Program-made: the position numbers and the translations under genes
Assembly (NCBI GenBank): GCA_905233245.1
Contig: CAJODK010000001.1
Location: 62,001-126,000, forward strand
Direction of reading: 5' to 3'
Origin: an uncultured Prevotella sp.
Lineage (GTDB): Bacteria > Bacteroidota > Bacteroidia > Bacteroidales > Bacteroidaceae
DNA: 64,000 nt
Notes under the pieces: model-generated
Seen by the model: the letters and a program-made list of their open reading frames with translations, nothing else
Databases searched by the model: none
Told to the model about the DNA's origin: nothing
Part shown: positions 8,975 to 17,032 of the stretch, in pieces
How the letters are laid out: each line of letters begins with the position of its first letter
How positions within the stretch are numbered: position 1 is the first letter of the stretch

Positions 8975-9825
8975 TGTTATCAGTAGAAGAACTTACAGAC
9001 AAACTCATCGACCTCTCATTCGCTGAGGATATAGGTGACGGCGACCATACCACACTCTGTTGCATACCAGAGGATGCTATGGGCAAAAACCGCCTTATCG
9101 TCAAGGAAGACGGCATACTGGCTGGCGTAGAGGTAGCCAAGGAGGTGTTCCGCCGCTTTGATCCCACACTGCAGGTGGAGGTGCTGATAGAGGACGGTGC
9201 CGAGGTGAAGAAGGGTGACATCGCCATGTATGTCACGGGTAAGGTGCAGAGCCTGCTGCAGACGGAGCGCCTGATGCTCAATATCATGCAGCGCATGAGT
9301 GGCATCGCTACCATGACTCACAAATACCAGCAGGCACTCATCGATGCTGGCACCAAGACGCGAGTGCTCGACACACGCAAGACCACTCCCGGAATGCGCA
9401 TGCTGGAGAAAGAGGCTGTAAAGATTGGTGGTGGCATGAATCACCGCATTGGCCTCTTCGACATGATACTGCTGAAGGACAACCACATAGACTTTGCCGG
9501 TGGCATACACAATGCCGTCAGCCGTGCCAAGGAATACTGCAAGAAGAACGGCAAAGACCTCAAGATAGAGGTGGAGGTACGCAACTTCGACGAACTGCGT
9601 CAGGCACTTGAGGAGAAACCAGACCGTATCATGTTTGACAACTTCACACCGGAAGATACGGTGAAGGCCGTGGAGATGGTGAATCATCAGTGTGAGACGG
9701 AGTCATCAGGCGGTATCACATTCGAGACAATGATACCTTACGCTAAGGCTGGTGTGGATTTTATATCTTTCGGTGCATTGACACACAGCGTGAAGGGATT
9801 GGACTTATCTTTTAAGGCATGTTAA
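8974..9825 (+). CDS. nadC: Nicotinate-nucleotide pyrophosphorylase (quinolinate phosphoribosyltransferase)
   Basis: Converts quinolinate and PRPP to nicotinate mononucleotide in de novo NAD synthesis. It is 283 aa, a normal length. Family signatures visible: EDIGDGDHTT near the N-terminus, the PRPP/quinolinate segment TRKTTPGMRMLEKEAVKIGG with the Arg-Lys pair, GMNHRIGLFDMILLKDNHID, and VEVRNFDE/IMFDNF in the C-terminal barrel. It starts on the last base of the barrel gene and is followed after 1 nt by rfbD. NadD, which adenylates its product, is encoded at 43990. Confidence 0.97.
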   Translation: MLSVEELTDKLIDLSFAEDIGDGDHTTLCCIPEDAMGKNRLIVKEDGILAGVEVAKEVFRRFDPTLQVEVLIEDGAEVKKGDIAMYVTGKVQSLLQTERLMLNIMQRMSGIATMTHKYQQALIDAGTKTRVLDTRKTTPGMRMLEKEAVKIGGGMNHRIGLFDMILLKDNHIDFAGGIHNAVSRAKEYCKKNGKDLKIEVEVRNFDELRQALEEKPDRIMFDNFTPEDTVKAVEMVNHQCETESSGGITFETMIPYAKAGVDFISFGALTHSVKGLDLSFKAC

Positions 9826-9826
9826 T

Positions 9827-10759
9827 ATGAAAGTACTTGTAACAGGAGCAAATGGCCAACTCGGCAATGAGATGCGTTTGAAGGCAAAGAAGTCATCAAA
9901 CAAATTCCTCTTTACCGACGTAGTAGAGCAGGAGGGAGTAGAGACCACGATGCTCGATATAACAGACATCGATGCTGTGCGCAAGATGGTCAGGGACAAT
10001 GAGGTAGATGTGATCGTCAACTGTGCTGCCTACACCAACGTGGATAAGGCTGAGACAGATGAAACGCTATGTCATACTCTCAATGCCGAGGCACCAAAGA
10101 TACTCGCTACGGTGATGAAGGAGAAGAAGGGTATGCTCATTCATATCAGCACCGACTACGTATTCGGCGCAGACCCATATAACACACCTTGTAAGGAAGA
10201 CCAGAAAGGTACGCCAACGGGTGTGTATGGCAAGACCAAACTTGAGGGCGAGGAGAATATCATCGCCACAGGTCTAAACCACGTCATCATCCGTACGGCA
10301 TGGCTATATTCGGAGTTTGGCAAGAACTTCGTCAAGACGATGCTCAATCTCACGGCAACGAAGCCCCAACTGAAGGTGGTATTCGACCAGGTGGGCACTC
10401 CGACATACGCCGGCGACCTGGCAGATATCATCATGCGCGTGCTTCTGGACTACAAGATAGAGACGGCAGAGTGGGGCGCTTCCACCAGGGCACGCCGCTA
10501 CTCCAAGACAGGCATCTATCACTACAGCAACGAGGGCGTCTGCTCATGGTATGACTTCACCATGAAGATAGCCGAGATAGCAGGCAACAAGGATTGTGAC
10601 ATACAACCCTGCCACAGCGATGAATTCCCATCACCAGTGAAGCGCCCGGCATACTCCGTACTGGACAAGACTAAGGTAAAGCAGACCTTTAACGTGAAGG
10701 TGCCTTACTGGACTATCTCACTGAAACAATGTATGAAAAACATTAAGGCATGGAAGTAA
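9827..10759 (+). CDS. rfbD: dTDP-4-dehydrorhamnose reductase
   Basis: Last enzyme of dTDP-L-rhamnose synthesis, reducing dTDP-4-keto-L-rhamnose with NAD(P)H. It is 310 aa. The N-terminal nucleotide site is VTGANGQLGNEMR, the catalytic Tyr-Lys pair is YGKTKLEGE, preceded by the conserved STDYVFGADP. An unusual polar stretch near residues 206-225 (TAEWGASTRARRYSKTG) precedes GIYHYSNEG. It overlaps rfbC by 10 nt. The first pathway gene, rfbA (glucose-1-phosphate thymidylyltransferase), is not in the window. Confidence 0.96.
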   Translation: MKVLVTGANGQLGNEMRLKAKKSSNKFLFTDVVEQEGVETTMLDITDIDAVRKMVRDNEVDVIVNCAAYTNVDKAETDETLCHTLNAEAPKILATVMKEKKGMLIHISTDYVFGADPYNTPCKEDQKGTPTGVYGKTKLEGEENIIATGLNHVIIRTAWLYSEFGKNFVKTMLNLTATKPQLKVVFDQVGTPTYAGDLADIIMRVLLDYKIETAEWGASTRARRYSKTGIYHYSNEGVCSWYDFTMKIAEIAGNKDCDIQPCHSDEFPSPVKRPAYSVLDKTKVKQTFNVKVPYWTISLKQCMKNIKAWK

Positions 10760-11334
10760 TACAGACAGCAATAAAGGATGTGCTCATCATCGAGCCACAG
10801 GTGTTTGGCGATGCCCGCGGCTATTTCTTTGAGTCTTTCTCACAACGTGAGTTTGACGAGAAGGTGGCACCAATATTGGACCACACTATCAACTTCGTGC
10901 AGGACAATGAGTCCATGTCCAAATACGGCGTGATGCGTGGCCTGCATTTCCAGCGTCCGCCTTACACACAGTCCAAACTGGTACGCTGCGTAAAGGGTGC
11001 CGTGCTCGATGTGGCAGTGGACATACGCAAGGGTTCGCCAACATTCGGCCAGCATGTAGCAGTAGAACTGACGGAAGAGAACCACAGACAGTTCTTTGTG
11101 CCAAGAGGTTTCGCTCATGGCTTTGCCGTACTGTCAGAGACAGCTGTGTTCCAGTATAAGTGTGATGAATTCTACCACCCGGAGGCTGACGGCGGCATCT
11201 CAATAGTCGATGACTCACTGGGCATAGACTGGAGAATTCCTACGGACAAGGCTCTGCTGTCAGAGAAGGACACCAAGCACGCCCTACTAAAAGACTTTGA
11301 CAGTCCTTTTGATATCAATATAGATTTATATTAA
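10750..11334 (+). CDS. rfbC: dTDP-4-dehydrorhamnose 3,5-epimerase
   Basis: Epimerises C3 and C5 of dTDP-4-keto-6-deoxyglucose, a cupin-fold enzyme. It is 194 aa. The catalytic histidine lies in GVMRGLHFQRPPYTQSKLV, and FFVPRGFAHGFAVLSE plus the tyrosine of CDEFYHPEADGG complete the family pattern. The start ATG overlaps the end of rfbD and the stop is 3 nt before rfbB. Confidence 0.96.
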   Translation: MEVIQTAIKDVLIIEPQVFGDARGYFFESFSQREFDEKVAPILDHTINFVQDNESMSKYGVMRGLHFQRPPYTQSKLVRCVKGAVLDVAVDIRKGSPTFGQHVAVELTEENHRQFFVPRGFAHGFAVLSETAVFQYKCDEFYHPEADGGISIVDDSLGIDWRIPTDKALLSEKDTKHALLKDFDSPFDINIDLY

Positions 11335-11337
11335 GTT

Positions 11338-12446
11338 ATGAAGAATATAGTAATTACCGGCGGTGCAGGCTTTATTGGCAGCCATGTAGTACGCCTTTTC
11401 GTGAATAAGTATCCAGAGTACAATATCATGGCAACCTCGCCAACCTCAAGGATATCGAGGACAAGCCAAACTATAAGTTTGTGAAGATGGACATCTGCGA
11501 CTTTGATGCCTTCTACCAGTTGATGCAGGACGAGAAGATTGACGGTATCATACATCTCGCTGCAGAATCTCACGTGGACCGCTCTATCAAAGACCCATTC
11601 ACCTTTGCCCGTACCAATGTGATGGGCACGCTGTCACTCCTGCAGGCTGCAAAACTCTATTGGGAGTCTCTGCCGGAGAAGTACGAGGGCAAGCGCTTCT
11701 ATCATATCTCTACCGATGAGGTGTACGGTGCACTGGAGATGACCAATCCGGAGGGCATCGAACCTCCATTCACCACAACGGCAAGTTCCAGCGAGCATCA
11801 TCTGGCATACGGTAAGGACTTCTTCTACGAGACGACGAAGTACAATCCACATTCTCCTTACTCTGCTTCGAAGGCATCATCGGACCACTTCGTACGTGCT
11901 TTCCACGATACATACGGCATGCCGACCATCGTGACCAACTGTTCCAACAACTATGGTCCTTACCAGTTCCCGGAGAAACTGATTCCTCTCTTTATAAATA
12001 ATATAAGGAATAAGAAGCCGCTGCCTGTATATGGCAAGGGTGAGAATGTGCGTGACTGGCTCTATGTAGTGGACCACGCAAGGGCTATCGACGTGATTTT
12101 CCATAATGGCAAGATAGCTGAGACATACAATATCGGCGGTTTCAACGAGTGGAAGAACATTGACATCATCAAGACTGTCATTAAGACCGTTGACCGTCTG
12201 CTCGGACGTGCAGAGGGTGAGGATTTGAACCTCATCACATACGTCACCGACCGTCTGGGCCACGATGCCCGCTATGCCATCGACTCCACAAAACTACAGA
12301 AGGAACTCGGTTGGGAGCCTTCTCTGCAGTTTGAGGAGGGCATAGAAAAAACCGTGAAGTGGTATCTCGACAACGAGGAGTGGATGGATAATGTCACTTC
12401 CGGCGACTACGAGAAGTACTACGAAAATATGTACAAAAACAGATAA
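11338..12446 (+). pseudogene. rfbB: dTDP-glucose 4,6-dehydratase with internal deletion and frameshift
   Basis: Would make dTDP-4-keto-6-deoxyglucose, the substrate of RfbC. Codons 1-30 (ATG 11338 to about 11427) give MKNIVITGGAGFIGSHVVRL and continue to PEYNI, the normal NAD-binding start. Then two bases (11428-11429) stand where the family has about nine codons (the NxDKLTYA segment contacting NAD), and the sequence resumes one frame over at GNLANLKDIEDKPNYKF (from 11430). The rest is intact: STDEVYG, catalytic YSASKASSDH, NNYGPYQFPEKLIPL. A 25-nt loss explains it. Internal starts exist (ATG 11481) but would lack the Rossmann glycines. It is either a real null allele or an assembly error; neighbouring genes are intact. 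Confidence 0.85.
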
Positions 12447-12451
12447 ACTAA

Positions 12452-13807
12452 ATGTTTGATAACTTAAGCGAAAGACTTGAACGCTCGTTCAAGATACTCA
12501 AGGGTGAAGGCAAAATCACCGAGATAAACGTTGCCGAAACCCTCAAGGATATACGTCGTGCTCTGCTCGATGCCGACGTCAACTACAAGGTAGCCAAGAC
12601 ATTCACCGATACTGTTAAACAGAAGGCACTGGGCATGAATGTGCTCACGGCTGTGAAACCAGGCCAACTGATGGTGAAACTGGTGCATGACGAACTGGCA
12701 GAACTCATGGGCGGCAAAGCCGAGGAGACACGCATCAGCGGTCATCCTGCTGTCATCATGATGGCAGGTCTCAACGGTGCCGGTAAGACCACGATGTCTG
12801 GCAAACTGGCTCTCTATCTCAAGAAAAAGCAGAATAAGCGCCCACTGCTCGCAGCCTGTGACACCTTCCGTCCGGCCGCTATGGAGCAACTTCGAGTATT
12901 GGCAGAGCAGGTAGAAGTGCCTTGCTATATGGAGGAAGGCGCTACAGACCCGGTAAAGGTGGCTCTCAATGCCATTCAGGAGGCTAAGGCGAAGTCTTAC
13001 GACGTGGTGATTATAGATACCGCTGGTCGTCAGTCTATCGACGAGGAACTGATGCAGCAGGCTGAGGATATCAAGAAGGCAACAAATCCTGATGAGGTAC
13101 TGCTCGTAGTTGATTCCATGACAGGCCAGGATGCTGTCAACACCGCTAAGACCTTCAACGAGAGACTGGAGATAACGGGCGTTATCCTCACCAAACTCGA
13201 TGGCGACACCCGTGGTGGTGCGGCTCTCTCTATCCGTACCGTGGTGGATAAACCTATCAAGTTCATCGGTACGGGTGAGAAGATGGAGGCTCTTGATGTA
13301 TTCCACCCTGAGCGTATGGCAGACCGCATCCTCGGCATGGGCGACGTGGTATCTCTCGTGGAGCGTGCACAGGAGCAGTTTGACCTGGAAGAGGCTAAGC
13401 GCCTACAGAAGAAGATAGCAAAGAATAAGTTTGACTTCGATGACTTCCTCGGTCAGATACAGCAAATCAAGAAGATGGGCAATATCAAGGACCTCGCTGG
13501 CATGATACCCGGAGTGGGCAAAGCTATCAAGGACGTTGATATTCCTGATGACGCATTCAAGAGCATCGAGGCTATAATACAGTCTATGACACCCAAGGAG
13601 CGCCAGAATCCTGATATCCTCAATATCTCACGCAAACAGCGTATCGCAAAGGGTTCGGGAACTGATATGCAGGAGGTGAACCGCCTCATTAAGCAGTTTG
13701 ACCAGATGAGGAAAATGATGCGTATGTTCCAAGGCAATAAGATGGCCAATATGGCTAAGATGGCATCTATGATGGGTGGTATGAAAGGTGGATTTCCAAA
13801 AATATAA
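12452..13807 (+). CDS. ffh: Signal recognition particle protein Ffh
   Basis: GTPase that binds signal sequences and 4.5S RNA and delivers nascent membrane proteins to FtsY. It is 451 aa. The N domain runs to about residue 100. The G domain has GLNGAGKTTMSGKLA, DTFRPAAMEQLRVLAEQ, DTAGRQ and TKLDGDTRGG. The methionine-rich M domain fills the C-terminus and ends MASMMGGMKGGFPKI. It sits 5 nt after rfbB and 6 nt before folD. Confidence 0.98.
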   Translation: MFDNLSERLERSFKILKGEGKITEINVAETLKDIRRALLDADVNYKVAKTFTDTVKQKALGMNVLTAVKPGQLMVKLVHDELAELMGGKAEETRISGHPAVIMMAGLNGAGKTTMSGKLALYLKKKQNKRPLLAACDTFRPAAMEQLRVLAEQVEVPCYMEEGATDPVKVALNAIQEAKAKSYDVVIIDTAGRQSIDEELMQQAEDIKKATNPDEVLLVVDSMTGQDAVNTAKTFNERLEITGVILTKLDGDTRGGAALSIRTVVDKPIKFIGTGEKMEALDVFHPERMADRILGMGDVVSLVERAQEQFDLEEAKRLQKKIAKNKFDFDDFLGQIQQIKKMGNIKDLAGMIPGVGKAIKDVDIPDDAFKSIEAIIQSMTPKERQNPDILNISRKQRIAKGSGTDMQEVNRLIKQFDQMRKMMRMFQGNKMANMAKMASMMGGMKGGFPKI

Positions 13808-13813
13808 TAAGAT

Positions 13814-14692
13814 ATGCAGTTAATCGACGGAAAAGCAACGGCAACAGCTATCAAGGCTGAGATAGCCGCAGAGGTAAAGGAGATAATGGCAAAGGGTGGC
13901 AAACAGCCACATCTGGCCGCAGTACTCGTGGGACACGACGGTGGTTCGGAGACCTACGTGAAGAATAAGGTGCTGGCGTGTGAGGCATGTGGATTCAAAT
14001 CTACACTCATCCGCTATGAGGACAATATCACGGAGGAGGAACTCCTTGACTGTGTATCGCGATTGAATCGCGATGAAGATATCGACGGTTTCATCGTGCA
14101 GTTGCCTCTGCCGAAGCACATCGACGAACAAAAGATAATCGAGGCTATCGACTACCGTAAGGACGTGGATGGATTCCACCCAATCAACGTTGGTCGCATG
14201 GCTATAGGATTACCTTGCTTTATCTCGGCTACTCCTTTGGGTATCATTATGTTATTGAAGCGTTATAATATCGAGACAAGTGGCAAGAAATGCGTCATCC
14301 TTGGTCGTTCCAACATCGTAGGCAAACCTATGGCGCAACTCATGATGCAGAAGCAGTATGGTGATGCTACAGTCACCGTATGCCACTCTCGTTCCAAGGA
14401 TCTGAAGAAGGAGTGTCAGGAGGCAGACATTATCATCGCAGCCATCGGCCGTCCAGCCTTCGTCACTGCTGATATGGTGAAGGATGGAGCCGTGATAGTC
14501 GATGTGGGCACCACTCGTGTGCCAGACAGCACTCGCAAGAGCGGTTTCCGTCTCTCTGGCGACGTGGACTTTGAGAATGTTGCTCCCAAATGCTCATTTA
14601 TCACACCAGTGCCAGGTGGCGTAGGTCCTATGACCATCTGTTCGCTGATGAAGAATACTCTCGCAGCAGGTAAGAAGGAATACTATAAATAA
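13814..14692 (+). CDS. folD: Bifunctional methylenetetrahydrofolate dehydrogenase/cyclohydrolase
   Basis: Interconverts 5,10-methylene-THF and 10-formyl-THF for purine, formyl-Met and one-carbon metabolism. It is 292 aa. The catalytic lysine is in [13 protein letters not shown], with [13 protein letters not shown], then the NADP site [17 protein letters not shown] and the terminal signature [11 protein letters not shown]. It lies between ffh and the Na/Pi cotransporter with gaps of 5-6 nt. Confidence 0.97.
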   Translation: MQLIDGKATATAIKAEIAAEVKEIMAKGGKQPHLAAVLVGHDGGSETYVKNKVLACEACGFKSTLIRYEDNITEEELLDCVSRLNRDEDIDGFIVQLPLPKHIDEQKIIEAIDYRKDVDGFHPINVGRMAIGLPCFISATPLGIIMLLKRYNIETSGKKCVILGRSNIVGKPMAQLMMQKQYGDATVTVCHSRSKDLKKECQEADIIIAAIGRPAFVTADMVKDGAVIVDVGTTRVPDSTRKSGFRLSGDVDFENVAPKCSFITPVPGGVGPMTICSLMKNTLAAGKKEYYK

Positions 14693-14697
14693 AGAGA

Positions 14698-16392
14698 ATG
14701 GAAACCATCATTAATCTACTGTCGCTTTGCGGCGCCCTGGCCCTCTTCCTCTATGGTATGAAGATTATGAGTGAGGGCTTGGAGAAGTTCGCCGGTAGCA
14801 AACTGCGTGCTATCCTTGCAGCTATGACGGGCAATCGTGTCATGGGCGTACTAACTGGTATTCTCATCACGGCCATCATACAGTCTTCATCTGCCACTAC
14901 AGTTATGGTGGTCAGTTTCGTCAATGCCGGCCTGATGACCTTGGCACAGTCCATTGGCGTCATTATGGGTGCCAATATCGGTACTACGGTAACGGCATGG
15001 ATTATCTCCGCCATCGGCTTTAAGGTTGATATCGCAGCTTTTGCCATACCGCTGTTGGCCATAGGTATGCCACTCATCTTCTCCAACAAGTCCAACCGCA
15101 AGAGTATCGGTGAGTTTATCTTTGGTTTCTCATTCCTCTTCATGGGTCTGGTGTTCCTCCAGCAGGCTGCCACAGACCTCAATATCGGGGGCATTGCCAC
15201 CAATATCCTCGCCAGTGTACCAAGTGACAGCTTCTTTACCATACTGCTCTTTGTCCTCGTAGGTGCAATCGTTACGATGATAGTTCAGGCTTCAGCAGCC
15301 ACGATGGCCATTACGCTGATGCTCTTCGATATGCACATCCCAGGCTTTGGCTTCGAACAGGCTGCCGCACTGGCTATGGGTCAGAATATAGGCACTACTA
15401 TTACCGCCTTCATGGCTTCTCTAGCCGCCAATACTCAGGCACGCCGTGCAGCTTTGGCTCACATGTTCTTCAATGTCTTTGGTGTGGTAGTAGTTCTCTT
15501 TGTATTCTATCCAGCATGTCATCTCATAAGCTGGTTCTGCACCGACGTGATGTACACGAATAATGACATGTACAAACTGTCAACATTCCACACCGCCTTC
15601 AATGTGTTCAACACTCTGCTCCTGATATGGTTTGTACCACAGATTGAGAACTTCGTATGCAAGATGCTGCCGCAGAAGGAGCAGGACGAGGAGTATCGTC
15701 TGCGCTTCATCTCTGCTGGTCTGCTCTCTACCGCTGAGCTTTCTATTCTGGAGGCAAAGAAGGAAATCAACAACTTTGCAGAGCGATGCTACAAGATGTT
15801 CACGCTCGTAGTGGACATCATGAATGTAGAGAAGGATGACGACTTCACCAAGAAATTCTCGCGCATCGAGAAGTACGAGAATATCACAGACAATATGGAG
15901 GTGGAGATAGCCAACTATCTTAACAAAGTGAGTGAGGGTAGGTTGTCAGACGAGTCAAAGGGACGCATACAGCGTATGATGCGACAGATAGACGAACTGG
16001 AGTCTATCGGCGACTCTCTCTATAATCTCACACGTACCCTCAACCGTCGCCGTAAGAATGTCAAGGAACCGTTCACCAAGTCACAGATGGAGCACATGCA
16101 CTCTATGATGACACTCGTGGACAGCGCTTTGACCGAGATGATTAAGATGGTGGCTCATCCTGATGCTCAGGGAATGTCATACACTAAGTCGCAGAATATC
16201 GAGAACGAAATCAATAACTACCGTTCTCACCTCAAGGGTCAGAACCTCACAGACGTTACCAACGGTGTCTATTCTTATCAGTTGGGCGTCTATTATACAG
16301 ACTTCGTCAATGAGTGTGAGAAACTTGGTGACTACATCATCAATGTAGTACAGGCAGCAGCCGAGTGTTCTCGTCATGCCCAGCAGTCATAA
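14698..16392 (+). CDS. Na+/phosphate cotransporter with PhoU-like C-terminal domain
   Basis: NptA/PNaS-family carrier, 564 aa. Two inverted membrane repeats carry the family QSSSATT signature (ITAIIQSSSATTVMVVSF, about residues 57-74) and its partner MIVQASAATMAITLML (about 193-208), each followed by MGANIGTT or MGQNIGTT. After about residue 340 comes a soluble helical PhoU-like region, which usually links transport to phosphate state. It is the last gene of the plus-strand run and its stop is 16 nt from the convergent hemolysin III gene. Confidence 0.93.
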   Translation: METIINLLSLCGALALFLYGMKIMSEGLEKFAGSKLRAILAAMTGNRVMGVLTGILITAIIQSSSATTVMVVSFVNAGLMTLAQSIGVIMGANIGTTVTAWIISAIGFKVDIAAFAIPLLAIGMPLIFSNKSNRKSIGEFIFGFSFLFMGLVFLQQAATDLNIGGIATNILASVPSDSFFTILLFVLVGAIVTMIVQASAATMAITLMLFDMHIPGFGFEQAAALAMGQNIGTTITAFMASLAANTQARRAALAHMFFNVFGVVVVLFVFYPACHLISWFCTDVMYTNNDMYKLSTFHTAFNVFNTLLLIWFVPQIENFVCKMLPQKEQDEEYRLRFISAGLLSTAELSILEAKKEINNFAERCYKMFTLVVDIMNVEKDDDFTKKFSRIEKYENITDNMEVEIANYLNKVSEGRLSDESKGRIQRMMRQIDELESIGDSLYNLTRTLNRRRKNVKEPFTKSQMEHMHSMMTLVDSALTEMIKMVAHPDAQGMSYTKSQNIENEINNYRSHLKGQNLTDVTNGVYSYQLGVYYTDFVNECEKLGDYIINVVQAAAECSRHAQQS

Positions 16393-16408
16393 TCACTCTT
16401 ATCACTCT

Positions 16409-17032
16409 TTATCCCAGTATGATGCATAGCACCACGCTCCAGTGGGCTATGGCTCCCAACAGTACGAAGACGTGCCATATAGCGTGGAAGTTCTCCTTGC
16501 TGTCATGGGCAAAGAAGTATGTGCCTGCCGTATAGAACAATCCCTCTGCTACCAGCAGACCCATGGCGAGAGGAGTGAGACGGGAGAATACGGGATCGAT
16601 AACCAGTAGTACGCTCCATCCCATTATCAGATATATGGCAAGCGATAGGCGAGGGTATCTCCCCATAGCGAATATCTTGTAGAAGGTGCCACCGATCACT
16701 GCCGCCCATTGCACACCGAATATAGTCCAGCCAATCCAACCGCCTACCACACCGACGCATATCGGGGTGTAGGAGCAGGCTATCATCACGTAGATGCTGA
16801 TATGGTCGAGTTTGCGTAGCACATTCTTTGCCGTGCCTGGGTAAAACCAGTGGTACATCGTGCTGCACAGAAACATCATAAACATGCCTGCGATGAAGAA
16901 GATGACTCCGAAGGCCATCTCCCATCCTCTGTGTACGGCAGGCCACACCATCCAGATGCTGGACAGAGCGAATACCGTGCCTACCAGATGCGTCCAAGTA
17001 TTTCCGTGTTCACCCCTTAGTGGTAGTCCCAT
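16409..17032 (-). CDS. Hemolysin III / PAQR-family membrane protein
   Basis: Seven-transmembrane protein of the YqfA/hemolysin III family, 207 aa. Conserved pieces are EHGNTWTHLVGTVFA at the N-terminus, CSTMYHWFYPGTAKNVLRKLD, DHISIYVMIACSYTP and the last segment AIWHVFVLLGAIAHW, whose histidines and Ser/Asp form the presumed metal site of this superfamily. The biological role is not established. Its start overlaps the 3' end of the upstream acyl ligase by 23 nt, so the two are translationally linked. Confidence 0.9.
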   Translation of the reverse strand: MGLPLRGEHGNTWTHLVGTVFALSSIWMVWPAVHRGWEMAFGVIFFIAGMFMMFLCSTMYHWFYPGTAKNVLRKLDHISIYVMIACSYTPICVGVVGGWIGWTIFGVQWAAVIGGTFYKIFAMGRYPRLSLAIYLIMGWSVLLVIDPVFSRLTPLAMGLLVAEGLFYTAGTYFFAHDSKENFHAIWHVFVLLGAIAHWSVVLCIILG

